Positions 32,024 to 41,507 of a stretch of DNA of 41,810 nucleotides are shown here, piece by piece. Under the pieces are notes generated by a model. It was not told the origin of the DNA, did no database searches, and was given only the letters and a program-made list of their open reading frames with translations. A program made the position numbers and the translations under genes. Within the stretch, counting starts at the first letter, position 1; every line of letters starts with the position of its first letter. This stretch comes from Pelagibacteraceae bacterium (GTDB taxonomy: Bacteria; Pseudomonadota; Alphaproteobacteria; Pelagibacterales; Pelagibacteraceae). Where the stretch lies: assembly GCA_002684895.1 (NCBI GenBank), contig NYVZ01000030.1:1-41810 (forward strand), given 5' to 3'.

Positions 32024-33478
32024 ATGATTAAAGAGTTAAATATATTCTTAAAAAAGGAAAATATACTCATGGCAGGTTTAGGATTTTCTGCTGGTTTACC
32101 TATCATGCTTGTTTTTTCTACTTTATCCGTATGGTTAGTAAAAGCTGGTATTGAAAGAAGCACTGTTACATTGTTTAGCTGGGCGGGATTTGCTTATTCT
32201 TTTAAATTTTTATGGAGTCCTATAGTTGATAAATTTCAAATTCCATTTTTAAATAAAATCGGACACAGAAAAAGCTGGTTATTTATTACTCAAATTCTAA
32301 TTCTTCTATCGATTATTTTAGCTTCATACTCTAACCCACAAGGCAATTTAAAATTTATGGCTTTATCTATTGTTTTAATAGCCTTTTTTAGTGCAACTCA
32401 AGATATTGTAATTGACGCATTTAGAATTGAGTCTGCTCCTGAAAAAAAGCAGGGACCACTTTCATCAATGTATTTAGCGGGGTATAGGGTAGCAATGATT
32501 GTTTCTGGTGCTGGTAGCCTTTGGCTGGCATCTTATCTGGGTAGCGAAACTTATCAACAAGATGTATGGAAACAAGTTTATCAGATTATAAGTTTGTTTA
32601 TGTCAGTGGGACTAATATGTACTTTGCTCTCAAAAGAACCAAATATTAAAAATAAAAATAAAACAAATTGGTTAAACCAAGTAAAGTTTACTTTTTCTAC
32701 AATATTATCAATTATAATTTTTTTTATTATATTTTTTAATTTTCCAAAAATTAATAATTTAAATTATATTTTTATATTTATTTTAAATATAATTAAAATA
32801 TTATTAAGTTTTACATTCTCTATTTTTGCGCTTTATATTCTTGAAAAAATTAAATTTTTACCCAAGAAACAGTCTAGAGAGATATTTATTAAGCCTATTA
32901 CTAATTTTTTTGTTAGATATAAAAAAATTGCAATAATAATTTTGCTGCTTATAGGCCTTTATAGAATTGCTGACGTTGTAATGGGTGTCATGGCTAATAT
33001 TTTTTATTTAGAAAAAGGTTACTTAATAAGTGACATAGCAACATTTTCAAAATTCTTTGGACTTATTGCCACAATTTTTGGTGGTTTTTTTGGTGGAATT
33101 TTTGCAATGAAATTTGGAACTTATAAAAGTTTGCTGATCGGAGCTATAACTGCATCGTTAACAAATGTATTCTTTGCTTTTCTTGCAATTGCTGAAAATA
33201 ACTTAGTTTATTTAGCTACCATTATTATTGCTGACAATCTAGCAAGTGGTTTTGCAGGGGCAGCATTTGTAGTTTATTTATCTTCTTTGACATCGATCCG
33301 CTTTACCGCCACACAATATGCTCTTTTTAGTTCTTTGATGCTATTTATACCTAAATTAATTGCAGGATATTCTGGTGCTATTGTTGATGTTCTTAATTAC
33401 CCAATTTTTTTTATATTTACTGCCATTTTGGGTCTTCCTGTAATTTTTATAATAATTTATTTAAATAAAGTTAAATAA
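32024..33478 (+). CDS. AmpG-like muropeptide permease (MFS)
   Basis: The 484-residue membrane protein has about 12-14 helices. Family features are the opening MAGLGFSAGLPIMLVFSTLSVWL, FKFLWSPIVDKF, GHRKSWLFITQ and FFSATQDIVIDAFRIE, all close to AmpG. AmpG imports anhydro-muropeptides released during cell-wall turnover. The central insert (residues 220-290) is hydrophobic and low in complexity. It starts 35 bases after the cytochrome gene. Peptidoglycan recycling is also suggested by the NlpC/P60 gene 3 kb downstream. Confidence 0.85.
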   Translation: MIKELNIFLKKENILMAGLGFSAGLPIMLVFSTLSVWLVKAGIERSTVTLFSWAGFAYSFKFLWSPIVDKFQIPFLNKIGHRKSWLFITQILILLSIILASYSNPQGNLKFMALSIVLIAFFSATQDIVIDAFRIESAPEKKQGPLSSMYLAGYRVAMIVSGAGSLWLASYLGSETYQQDVWKQVYQIISLFMSVGLICTLLSKEPNIKNKNKTNWLNQVKFTFSTILSIIIFFIIFFNFPKINNLNYIFIFILNIIKILLSFTFSIFALYILEKIKFLPKKQSREIFIKPITNFFVRYKKIAIIILLLIGLYRIADVVMGVMANIFYLEKGYLISDIATFSKFFGLIATIFGGFFGGIFAMKFGTYKSLLIGAITASLTNVFFAFLAIAENNLVYLATIIIADNLASGFAGAAFVVYLSSLTSIRFTATQYALFSSLMLFIPKLIAGYSGAIVDVLNYPIFFIFTAILGLPVIFIIIYLNKVK

Positions 33479-33515
33479 AATTTTACACAAAGCAATAGCA
33501 ATGGTACGAACGCGC

Positions 33516-33851
33516 ATGAAGACAATTCAATACGTATTAATTTTAACATTTTTTTTAGGTTTTGAGTCTCATGCTGAATTCAAAAGTATAACAAAAAAAA
33601 AATTCCTAGATACTAATCTTAAAATTTTAGAAAAGAGATTTGATCAAATAGATACAAACAAAGATCAAAAAATTGATGTTAAAGAGAATAAGGCCTGGAG
33701 AAAAAAAGTTTTAAAAGCAAGACAAGAAAGAACCAAAAAATTAAAGAAAAAATCTCAAGAATTAGCAAAAAAAATTGATGCTAATAATGATGGTAAAATT
33801 ACTAAAAAAGAACTTGAAGATTATAAAAAGAAATTAAAAACTAAAAAATAG
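33516..33851 (+). CDS. Exported lysine-rich EF-hand protein
   Basis: I prefer the ATG at 33516 (MKTIQYVLILTFFLGFESHAEF), which gives a normal signal peptide; the ATG at 33501 would put MVRTR in front. The mature part of about 90 residues has two calcium-binding loops, DTNKDQKIDVKE and DANNDGKITKKE, joined by a very lysine-rich helix. It is probably a periplasmic Ca2+-binding protein; no partner is known. The stop overlaps the convergent TauE-like gene by 11 bases. Confidence 0.82.
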   Translation: MKTIQYVLILTFFLGFESHAEFKSITKKKFLDTNLKILEKRFDQIDTNKDQKIDVKENKAWRKKVLKARQERTKKLKKKSQELAKKIDANNDGKITKKELEDYKKKLKTKK

Positions 33852-34599
33852 TTTTTATTATTAGCAAAATTCCCATAAAAACTAACATCAAATTAAATAA
33901 CATTTTAAATATGTTTTCACTTATATTTCTTCTAAGTACCGTTCCTAAATAAACTCCTAATAAAATTGGAATACATGCAATGGACGAAAGAGCTAATATT
34001 TTCAAGCTAATTAAATCATACAAAATGAATAATAGAAACTGCGTACATGCAAAAAGGAAGAATGTGAGACCCATTAATTGAATAGCTTTATTTTTTGAAT
34101 ATTGCAAAGATTGTAAAAGAAAAATAAATGGCATTGTGTATATTCCTGAAATTCCAGTAACTGTTCCTGTTAAACCACCAATTAAAATTTGATAATATTT
34201 AGATTTATAATTTTTAAATTTAATTTCGTATTTAAGTAGTCCTAAAAAAGAATTATAAATTAATACTATTGCCAAAATAAGTAAAATTGTATCTGATTTT
34301 AATAGAAGTAAAAAATAAAACCCAAGAAATACCGTTGGTACAGCTGAAATTTGAAAAATCTTGGTATCATCTATAATTTGTTTTAAATACTTACCATTCA
34401 GCATTTGATACAAATTCGTTATTATTACTGGTAATAAAATAATTGATATAGACTCTTTGATATCAAAAATAAAACTTAGAAGTGTCAAAGTAACTGTAGG
34501 CAGCCCCACTCCAATCAAGCCTTTAACGGCACCGCCTGCTAAAAAAATCAAAATTACCTGTATTAATATTAAATGATCAATATTTGATATTACTTGCAT
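33841..34599 (-). CDS. TauE/SafE-family anion permease
   Basis: The 252-residue protein has about eight membrane helices in two repeats. It shows the family glycine-rich motifs ILIFLAGGAVKGLIGVGLPTVTLTLLSF near the N-terminus and IGGLTGTVTGISGIYTMPFIFLLQSL in the middle. Relatives export sulfite, sulfoacetate or other organosulfur anions. The substrate is unknown. Convergent with the EF-hand gene and divergent from the zinc-ribbon gene. Confidence 0.86.
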   Translation of the reverse strand: MQVISNIDHLILIQVILIFLAGGAVKGLIGVGLPTVTLTLLSFIFDIKESISIILLPVIITNLYQMLNGKYLKQIIDDTKIFQISAVPTVFLGFYFLLLLKSDTILLILAIVLIYNSFLGLLKYEIKFKNYKSKYYQILIGGLTGTVTGISGIYTMPFIFLLQSLQYSKNKAIQLMGLTFFLFACTQFLLFILYDLISLKILALSSIACIPILLGVYLGTVLRRNISENIFKMLFNLMLVFMGILLIIKTIF

Positions 34600-34629
34600 T
34601 AAATTTTAAATTATAATTAATAAGTTTAT

Positions 34630-35049
34630 ATGATTATTCAATGCAAATGTAAGAAATACAAGTTTAAAATACCCAAAGATGAGATCATAGTTTCCGGTCA
34701 TAATGTTAAGTGTGAAATTTGCAATCAGGAATGGTCCCTTAAATTAGATACAATAGAATCAAAAAATAGAAAATTAGATATTCTCCAAAATATCAATCCC
34801 TCTAAACTAAATATTGGTAATAAAATTAAATATAAAAATACAGATACTAAACTTTTAAAATATACTTTAATATTTTTATTAGTTTTTTTTATAATTTATA
34901 AAATTTCAATCAACTTTCAATTTGAAGTTATCCAAAAATTTCCAAATACAAAAAATATTTATGAAAGTTTAGAACTTGTAACCGAAATAATTAAATCCTA
35001 TATTGGATTTTTTAAAGAGATATTGAGTGAAAAATTCATTAATTTATAG
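34630..35049 (+). CDS. MJ0042-type zinc-ribbon membrane protein
   Basis: The 139-residue protein begins MIIQCKCKKYKFKIPKDEI and continues HNVKCEICNQEWSL: two CxC/CxxC pairs forming a zinc ribbon of the MJ0042 type. A polar linker and one membrane helix (LKYTLIFLLVFFIIYKISI, residues about 75-95) follow, then an external C-terminal tail. Such proteins are common in Alphaproteobacteria but their role is unclear. Its 3' end overlaps the next gene by 23 bases if the GTG start of that gene is used. Confidence 0.75.
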   Translation: MIIQCKCKKYKFKIPKDEIIVSGHNVKCEICNQEWSLKLDTIESKNRKLDILQNINPSKLNIGNKIKYKNTDTKLLKYTLIFLLVFFIIYKISINFQFEVIQKFPNTKNIYESLELVTEIIKSYIGFFKEILSEKFINL

Positions 35050-36604
35050 TTTTTTTTTAAAACCAGTGTTTCTAGATTTAAAGCAACATTTTAAAATGTC
35101 ATTTTTGCCACCATTGCTAATCTATCTAGCAGCAGGTGTATCAAGTATAACAGGAATAGTTGGGATTTTTTTTATAAAAGATTATCTTAACATCTCTGCA
35201 GCCTTTCTCGCTGGTCTCGGTTTTTGGGCAGGGATACCCTGGGCTTTGAAAATGCCATTGGGCCATATGGTTGACCTTATTTGGAATAAAAAAAATATTT
35301 TAATTTATATCGGGGCAGCTCTAATCTCTATTAGTCTTTTGATAATGTATTTTCTAATTTCTAATACGGATTTAATGGTTCAATACATGTCTGCTGAAAA
35401 GTGGTTTGTATTAAGTGTCATTTTATCTCCTATTGGTTATGTTCTTCAGGACGTAGTTGCCGATGCAATGACAGTTGAAGCAGTTCCAGAAGTTGACAGA
35501 AACAAAAGAAAATATTCTGACAAAGAGATCAAAGCTATGCATACAACTATGCAAACATTTGGTAGGTTCTCAATTATAGGCGGCACAGTTTTAGTTGCTG
35601 CAGCAAATATTTATTTTTTTAGAGATGCTTCCACTTTAGAAGAACAGCAGAAAATTGTGGTGTACTCAAATATTTATCTTTATGCGTTAGCAATACCTTT
35701 AATATCAATATCAGGTATTTTTTTATCTAAATTTATTTTTAAAAATAAATTAAAGTTTAGTCTAATAAAACCAGATTATACAATAATTTTTGGCAGCTTA
35801 ATATTTGTGATTTTTGTTGTAACAGTTGGACTCCTAAATCACCCAATGTCTCAAGAAATAGTTTTTTTTGGGTCATTAATCATTGTAATTTATTTAATGA
35901 AAAATCTGTTAAAAAAGATATCGCCAACAATTAAGAATACAATTATTGGAACAGCCATAATTGTATTTATGTTCAGGGCAGTTCCAGGTGTAGGAGCTGG
36001 AATGGGCTGGTTTGAAATAGATATCTTAGGTTTTGACCAACAGTTTTTCTCGTTATTGTCACTTATCAGCTCTCTATTAACAATGACAGGTATAATTATA
36101 TTTCGTAAATTTATGTATGAAAATACGATATCTAAAATAATCATTTATTTATCTTTTTTAAATGCGATTTTACTACTTCCAAGTCTGGCAATGTATTATG
36201 GTTTTCATGAGTGGACTTCAGATATTACTAATGAGGTAGTTGATGCTAAGTTTATTGCCCTAATAAATACAGCATTAGAGTCGCCTTTGGGTCAAGTGGC
36301 TATGATACCTATGTTAGCCTGGATAGCAAAAAATGCCCCATCAAATCTCAAGGCAACTTTTTTTGCAGTTTTTGCATCTTTTACAAACTTAGCGTTGAGT
36401 GCAAGTAATTTATTTACAAAATATTTAAACCAAATATTTACCGTTACTCGAGAGGTAAAAGACAAAATCAATCAAAATATATTAATAAATTCAAACTATG
36501 ATGAGCTTGGTATGCTAATATTTTTTGTTATTTTAATTACCTTTTTTTTACCTTACATTTCAATTTTAGTAATACAAAGGACAAGTTTGCAAACTAATGA
36601 GTAA
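35027..36604 (+). CDS. MFS transporter, BT1/AmpG-like
   Basis: The 525-residue protein has about 12 membrane helices. The early motifs GFWAGIPWALKMPLGHMVDLIWNKK and SPIGYVLQDVVADAMTVEAVPE resemble folate-biopterin (BT1) carriers and distantly AmpG. The late SPLGQVAMIPMLAWIAKNAPSNLKATFFAVFASFTNLALS is also of that branch. The frame starts at GTG 35027; the ATG at 35096 (MSFLPPLLIYLAAG) is a plausible alternative that would remove the overlap with the zinc-ribbon gene. It overlaps the NlpC/P60 gene by 8 bases, so the two are probably co-expressed. Substrate unknown. Confidence 0.78.
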   Translation: MKNSLIYSFFLKPVFLDLKQHFKMSFLPPLLIYLAAGVSSITGIVGIFFIKDYLNISAAFLAGLGFWAGIPWALKMPLGHMVDLIWNKKNILIYIGAALISISLLIMYFLISNTDLMVQYMSAEKWFVLSVILSPIGYVLQDVVADAMTVEAVPEVDRNKRKYSDKEIKAMHTTMQTFGRFSIIGGTVLVAAANIYFFRDASTLEEQQKIVVYSNIYLYALAIPLISISGIFLSKFIFKNKLKFSLIKPDYTIIFGSLIFVIFVVTVGLLNHPMSQEIVFFGSLIIVIYLMKNLLKKISPTIKNTIIGTAIIVFMFRAVPGVGAGMGWFEIDILGFDQQFFSLLSLISSLLTMTGIIIFRKFMYENTISKIIIYLSFLNAILLLPSLAMYYGFHEWTSDITNEVVDAKFIALINTALESPLGQVAMIPMLAWIAKNAPSNLKATFFAVFASFTNLALSASNLFTKYLNQIFTVTREVKDKINQNILINSNYDELGMLIFFVILITFFLPYISILVIQRTSLQTNE

Positions 36605-37346
36605 ATTTTTTTACTGCAAAGCAAAGAAGTCTACTCTTTTCAAAGAGCCAAGTCTTAAGTCTGAACATTTAAAAGAAGTAATCTTTGGTGAAATATTTAT
36701 TATGTCAGAGGAGTATGAGGACTTTTATTATGGCTTTACACAATACGATAGATATTTTGGGTATGTCAAAAAATCCAATATGAAAAAAGGTTGCATAAAT
36801 AATAATTATTTAATTAACACAAATAAGGCTTATATATATAAAACGAATAATTTAAGATCTAAAACTAAAAAATTTCTATACTTTAACTCAAAGATTTATA
36901 TTTCATATATTGGTAAAAATTTATCTCAGAGTAATACAGGCTGGATTAAAAATTCTGATTTAATATCTTTTAAAAAAATTAAAAATAATAATTTTCTACA
37001 AAATATCAAAATATTTCAAAAAACTAAGTATTTATGGGGTGGTAATACAAGTGATGGGATAGATTGCTCGGGTCTAGTTCAAGAATTAATGAAAAATAAA
37101 CTAATTAGCTGCCCTCGTGATAGTAAAAAACAAGAAATTTTTTTTAAAAAATCAGTTTTCAAAAATCAAATAAAAAGGGGGGATTTGTTATTTTGGAAAG
37201 GTCACGTTGCAATTGCTTTAAATAAAACTAATTGTATACACGCATATGGTCCATCTAAAAAAGTAGTACGAATGAAAATAAATACTTTGATTGCTAAATT
37301 GGCAAAAAAATCTCTAAAATTATCTTCTATCAAGAGACCTTTTTAA
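36597..37346 (+). CDS. NlpC/P60 (C40) peptidase, probably cytoplasmic
   Basis: The 249-residue protein has two SH3-like segments (residues about 5-125) and a C-terminal NlpC/P60 domain. The catalytic triad is visible: Cys157 (GIDCSGLVQ), His203 (KGHVAIAL) and His215 (IHAYGPS). No signal peptide is present, unlike wall-remodelling enzymes. Cytoplasmic members such as YkfC and dipeptidyl-peptidase VI cut gamma-D-glutamyl-diaminopimelate bonds in recycled wall peptides. It overlaps the upstream MFS gene by 8 bases, consistent with an importer-hydrolase pair. Confidence 0.88.
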   Translation: MSKFFYCKAKKSTLFKEPSLKSEHLKEVIFGEIFIMSEEYEDFYYGFTQYDRYFGYVKKSNMKKGCINNNYLINTNKAYIYKTNNLRSKTKKFLYFNSKIYISYIGKNLSQSNTGWIKNSDLISFKKIKNNNFLQNIKIFQKTKYLWGGNTSDGIDCSGLVQELMKNKLISCPRDSKKQEIFFKKSVFKNQIKRGDLLFWKGHVAIALNKTNCIHAYGPSKKVVRMKINTLIAKLAKKSLKLSSIKRPF

Positions 37347-37436
37347 ATAATGAGAACATTTTAAGGGTTGATTCGGTCGCTTTTTATCCATAGTTTGTTC
37401 TAGAGTATTATCTAAATATAGTAGGTCAAAATTATA

Positions 37437-39908
37437 ATGGCACAAGAAACTACATCTAAAATTTTAGCAATTCTAGGACCAACAAATACAGGTAAAACTT
37501 TTTTAGCAATTGAAAGAATGCTTGAATTTGAAAGTGGAGTTATTGGATTTCCGCTAAGATTATTAGCAAGAGAAGTCTATGATAAAGTTGTCGAAAAAGT
37601 TGGAAGTGAACGTGTGGCTCTAGTTACAGGTGAAGAAAAAATAATTCCACCAACAGCAGACTTTTATCTTTGTACTGTTGAGTCTATGCCACAAGATATC
37701 AACTTTGATTTTGTAGCAATTGATGAAATACAAATGTGTGCAGATCCGGAAAGGGGCCACATTTTTACTGAGAGACTTTTAACTTTTCGTGGTGATAAAT
37801 TAACAATGTTTTTAGGATCTGATATAATCAAAACTCTTATTTCTTATTTGGTTCCGGAAACAGAATTTATTTATAGAGATCGATTGTCAAAACTGACATA
37901 TTCCGGTTTTAAAAAAATATCTCGCATAAAGCCTAGAAGTGCAATAATTGCATTTTCTGTCGATGATATTTACGCTTTAGCTGAATTTGTGAGAAGACAA
38001 AAAGGTGGTGCAGCTGTTGTCATGGGATCTTTGAGTCCTAAAACCAGAAATTCTCAGGTTGAGATTTATCAATCTGGTGATGTAGATTTTTTAATCGCAA
38101 CTGATGCTATTGGTATGGGCATCAATATGGATATAGATAATATATATTTTAGTGGATTAAAAAAATATGACGGTAAACAAATTAGAAACCTAAGGGATAT
38201 TGAAATAGGACAAATAAGTGGACGTGCAGGAAGATACATGAACAATGGATCATTTGGGACAACAGGAGATTGTGAAAAATTAACTGATGAACAAATTGAT
38301 AAAGTTGAAAACCACAAATACGATGATGTTCTGAACATTTATTGGAGAAATAACGAACTTGATTTCTCCTCAAGTGCTAATCTTATTAATAGCTTAAACA
38401 AAAAGCCAATGGATCAAGTGTTGTCCAGAAATAAAGACTTAATAGACGAAAGTACTTTTAGATATTTGATAAGTGAAAATCCAAATTTAAATTTCAAAAA
38501 TAATAAAAGGAATGTTAAGTTATTATGGGAATGTTGTCAGATCCCAGATTTTACTAAAAGCTCATACAATGAACATACAGACGTAATATATAAAGTTTTT
38601 TCTTTTCTCGCTTCTAAAAATGGAAAAATTAATAATAGTTGGATGAAGCAGCAACTGAGTAATTTAGATAATTATGAAGGTAACATAGATTCTCTTGCCA
38701 ATAGGATATCTTACGTGAGAACTTGGGCCTATGTATCAAATAAAAGTAATTGGGTAGAGAATGCCGATTATTGGATTGAGAAAACAAAGGATATAGAAGA
38801 TAAATTGTCAGAAAAACTGCATGAAGAATTATCAAAAAGTTTTGTAGACAAAAGAATTAGTGTTTTATCAAAAGGCTTAAAGCAGGATATACAATTAAAT
38901 ACAAAAATTATTGAAGAAAATAAAATTTATATCAACGATCATTTTATTGGTAAAATAAATGGTTTAAAAATAGAATTGAACTATTCAAAATCTAATCTTG
39001 ATACTGATATAAAATCCTTAAAGAAAGCTGCAAGGTCAGGTGCTCAGCAAGAATTAAATAAAAGAATTAACCATATAGTTAATAATTCTAACTCCTTAGA
39101 ACTAAGAGATGATTACAAAATATATTGGGATGGAATTCGGATTGCAGAACTTAGACCCGGAAAAAACTATCTTAACCCTCAGGTCAAAATTCATGCTGAC
39201 GATACCATTACTGAAGATCAATATACCAAGCTTAAAGTTGCCATCGAAGTTTGGATCGAGATTAAGAAAAAAGATAATTTACACGATTTAATATCGATAG
39301 AAAAAGCTATATTTAAAAATTCATTTGCAAGAGGCCTGGCTTATCAGCTATTTGAGCATAATGGAGTTTTAAAGAGAGATAAAGCAAGCGAGCTAGTTGA
39401 TAATCTTACAAAAGAAGAGAGATTCAAATTAAGAAAAAATGGAATCAAAATAGGAAAATATCATATTTACCAACCAAGGATGATAAGGCCAAATGCAATA
39501 AAATTTAAAAGCATTTTATGGAAATGCTACTACAATTCCAAAAATTTAATCTATCCAAAATTTGGATTAAATTTCTTAATCAATTTTCAAAATAAAAATA
39601 AGGAATTTTTACTAATATGTGGATTTGAGACTTTTGGTAAATTTATCATTAGGATAGATATTTTAGAGAGGCTATTTTTAGAGATCATATCAAGATCCAA
39701 AAACTATAAATTTAAATTAGACTCTAAAATTTTGAATTTATTAGGCTGTAATAAAGAAAATTTTACTAGTTTCATTAAATTCTTGGGATATCAAAAAATT
39801 AATAGTAAAGATGATTTGGAATTTAGATTTATTCCCAAAAAAATAAGGAAAAATAATAAAAAAATAAAAGATAATGTTTTCTCAATTTTACAAAAATTAA
39901 AGGTTTAA
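37437..39908 (+). CDS. SUV3-like ATP-dependent RNA helicase
   Basis: The 823-residue superfamily 2 helicase has Walker A GPTNTGKT (14-21), IGFPLRLLAREVYD (motif Ia), DEIQ (96-99), FLGSD, and in the second RecA domain the GSLSPKTR, IATDAIGMGINMDI and QISGRAGRYMNNG (motif VI) blocks. A long C-terminal region follows, including a basic helical part (SLKKAARSGAQQELNKRINHI). It matches the SUV3-like helicases of Alphaproteobacteria, thought to act in RNA turnover. A 90-base gap precedes it, and a TerB-like gene follows after 4 bases. Confidence 0.9.
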   Translation: MAQETTSKILAILGPTNTGKTFLAIERMLEFESGVIGFPLRLLAREVYDKVVEKVGSERVALVTGEEKIIPPTADFYLCTVESMPQDINFDFVAIDEIQMCADPERGHIFTERLLTFRGDKLTMFLGSDIIKTLISYLVPETEFIYRDRLSKLTYSGFKKISRIKPRSAIIAFSVDDIYALAEFVRRQKGGAAVVMGSLSPKTRNSQVEIYQSGDVDFLIATDAIGMGINMDIDNIYFSGLKKYDGKQIRNLRDIEIGQISGRAGRYMNNGSFGTTGDCEKLTDEQIDKVENHKYDDVLNIYWRNNELDFSSSANLINSLNKKPMDQVLSRNKDLIDESTFRYLISENPNLNFKNNKRNVKLLWECCQIPDFTKSSYNEHTDVIYKVFSFLASKNGKINNSWMKQQLSNLDNYEGNIDSLANRISYVRTWAYVSNKSNWVENADYWIEKTKDIEDKLSEKLHEELSKSFVDKRISVLSKGLKQDIQLNTKIIEENKIYINDHFIGKINGLKIELNYSKSNLDTDIKSLKKAARSGAQQELNKRINHIVNNSNSLELRDDYKIYWDGIRIAELRPGKNYLNPQVKIHADDTITEDQYTKLKVAIEVWIEIKKKDNLHDLISIEKAIFKNSFARGLAYQLFEHNGVLKRDKASELVDNLTKEERFKLRKNGIKIGKYHIYQPRMIRPNAIKFKSILWKCYYNSKNLIYPKFGLNFLINFQNKNKEFLLICGFETFGKFIIRIDILERLFLEIISRSKNYKFKLDSKILNLLGCNKENFTSFIKFLGYQKINSKDDLEFRFIPKKIRKNNKKIKDNVFSILQKLKV

Positions 39909-39912
39909 TTTA

Positions 39913-40332
39913 ATGTTTTTTAAAAAGCAAAATAAGAAAAATAATTTTGATAATATTGACAAAGCAATATGTATGCTTCTTATTCACGCAGCTAGAGTAG
40001 ATGAAATATATGAAGATCAAGAAAAAAAGTTGATAAAAGAATATTTTTTAAAAATAGGAAAAGATAAAGAATACATCATAGAACTTGTTAGATATTGTGA
40101 AATTAAAGAAAAAGATAGTGTTGAAATTATTAATATGACCAAAGAAATAAAAAAACTTGATTATAAAAATAGATTAGAAATTATTGAAATCATGTGTAAA
40201 ATAATATACTCAGACCGCCAACTTTGTAATTTTGAAGATCGATTAATTAGAAAAGTTTCTGGATTAATTTACGTAGAAAATAGGGATGTAGGGGAAATTA
40301 AATTAAAGGTTAAAAATGACATATATAGTTAA
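39913..40332 (+). CDS. TerB-like protein
   Basis: The 139-residue all-helical protein has the TerB-like start DKAICMLLIHAARVDEIYEDQEKKLIKEYFLKIG and the second half RLEIIEIMCKIIYSDRQLCNFEDRLIRKVS. The paired acidic residues in VDEIYEDQE and SDRQLCNFED sit where TerB-fold proteins bind metal. Its function is unknown. It lies between the helicase and fdxA, overlapping the fdxA start by 17 bases. In many Alphaproteobacteria a small S4 RNA-binding protein gene occupies this place. Confidence 0.72.
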   Translation: MFFKKQNKKNNFDNIDKAICMLLIHAARVDEIYEDQEKKLIKEYFLKIGKDKEYIIELVRYCEIKEKDSVEIINMTKEIKKLDYKNRLEIIEIMCKIIYSDRQLCNFEDRLIRKVSGLIYVENRDVGEIKLKVKNDIYS

Positions 40333-40639
40333 TGAAAAATGTATCAAATGTAAGTTAACAGATTGTGTAGAAGTTTGTCCAGTTGACTGTTTTTATGAGG
40401 GTGAAAATATGTTGGTTATAAATCCAGATGAATGCATTGATTGTGGGGTTTGTGAACCTGAGTGTCCGATTGATGCAATTGAACCCGATACAAATCCTAA
40501 TACTGAAGAAATGTTATTGGTGAATAAAGAATATTCTTTAAAATGGCCAAATATCTCAAAAAAGAAAGAACCAATGTCAAATTGGGAAAAATATAAAGAA
40601 CAAAAAGACAAATTTAATAAGTATTTTGAAAAAAAATAA
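40316..40639 (+). CDS. fdxA: Seven-iron ferredoxin FdxA
   Basis: The 107-residue protein has the cysteine pattern of the 3Fe-4S/4Fe-4S type: Cys9, Cys12, Cys17, Cys21, Cys25 and Cys40, Cys43, Cys46, Cys50 (EKCIKCKLTDCVEVCPVDCF and ECIDCGVCEPECPIDAI). The C-terminal extension (NISKKKEPMSNWEKYK) is as in Azotobacter-type FdI. It is a low-potential electron carrier. The start overlaps the TerB-like gene by 17 bases; carD follows 58 bases later, the conserved fdxA-carD order. Confidence 0.97.
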   Translation: MTYIVNEKCIKCKLTDCVEVCPVDCFYEGENMLVINPDECIDCGVCEPECPIDAIEPDTNPNTEEMLLVNKEYSLKWPNISKKKEPMSNWEKYKEQKDKFNKYFEKK

Positions 40640-40697
40640 TTTCACTAATACAATTAAGATTGAAAAGTGTGTATTAATAATATAACTCACTGCACTT

Positions 40698-41444
40698 ATG
40701 CCAAAAAAGAAAAAAGTAAATCCTAAAAAAAACATTAAAAAAAATAAGTCAGCCAAGAAATCTGCTAAGAAAATTCTCAAAAAAAAAGTAGTAAAAAAAA
40801 ATTTAAAAGTAAAAACGAACAATCTTAAAAAGAATGTTTTAGAAAAAAAAGCTCCTCAGCCTTTAACTATAAAATCCGGTCAACAAAACGACATTATTGA
40901 AATAAAAAAAATTAAAAAGCAAGAAAGTGAAAAAAGAATTTACAAAGTAAAAGATTATGTAATTTATCCTAAGCATGGAATTGGCCAAATCATTTCAATC
41001 GATAAGCTCAATATTGCCAACATTGATGTAAGTGTATATAAAATAGAAATCACAAAGGATCGTCTAAATCTTACTATCCCCACAAATCAGCAGCAACATT
41101 TGAGACCTCTGTCTAGTTCAAACCAGGTCAACAAAGCTCTAACCATATTAAAAGGTAAGGCCAAAATTAAAAGAACAATGTGGAGTAGACGTGCAGCTGA
41201 ATACGAACAAAAAATTAATTCTGGAGATATATATCAGATTGCCGAAGTCGTCAGAGATCTAAACAAAAACACTGATATGCCTATTGATCAGTCTTACAGT
41301 GAGCGTCAATTATTTGAAAAGGCATATGATCGACTCCTTGGTGAAGTGTCTATTGTTATGAAAATATCTGAAGAAGAAGGTAAAATAAAATTGAATAAAT
41401 CTTTAGGTAAAAAGATAGAAGAAAACACTAATAATCAAACATAA
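40698..41444 (+). CDS. carD: CarD-family RNA polymerase-binding regulator with lysine-rich N-terminus
   Basis: The 248-residue protein has a lysine-rich N-terminal region of about 75 residues (KKNKSAKKSAKKILKKK and similar), followed by the CarD/CdnL/TRCF interaction domain (YKVKDYVIYPKHGIGQIISIDKL, VYKIEITKDRLNLTIPTNQ). The C-terminal helical DNA-contact domain (MWSRRAAEYEQKINSGD, IAEVVRDL) completes it. CarD binds the RNA polymerase beta subunit and stabilises the open complex at promoters such as rRNA promoters. The basic extension may add nonspecific DNA binding. It ends at a terminator shared with a convergent lysine-rich gene. Confidence 0.93.
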   Translation: MPKKKKVNPKKNIKKNKSAKKSAKKILKKKVVKKNLKVKTNNLKKNVLEKKAPQPLTIKSGQQNDIIEIKKIKKQESEKRIYKVKDYVIYPKHGIGQIISIDKLNIANIDVSVYKIEITKDRLNLTIPTNQQQHLRPLSSSNQVNKALTILKGKAKIKRTMWSRRAAEYEQKINSGDIYQIAEVVRDLNKNTDMPIDQSYSERQLFEKAYDRLLGEVSIVMKISEEEGKIKLNKSLGKKIEENTNNQT

Positions 41445-41481
41445 AAAAAAACGCCCTTCCAAATTAGAAGAGCGTTTTTTT
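41443..41481. terminator. Bidirectional terminator between carD and the mini-histone-like gene
   Basis: An A9 run, then ACGCCCTTC pairing with GAAGAGCGT around a 7-base loop, then a T7 run. The stem has one mismatch. A and T runs on both sides let it work for both converging genes. Confidence 0.88.
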
Positions 41482-41507
41482 CTAAAAAGTAAAAATTAAC
41501 TAAATTA

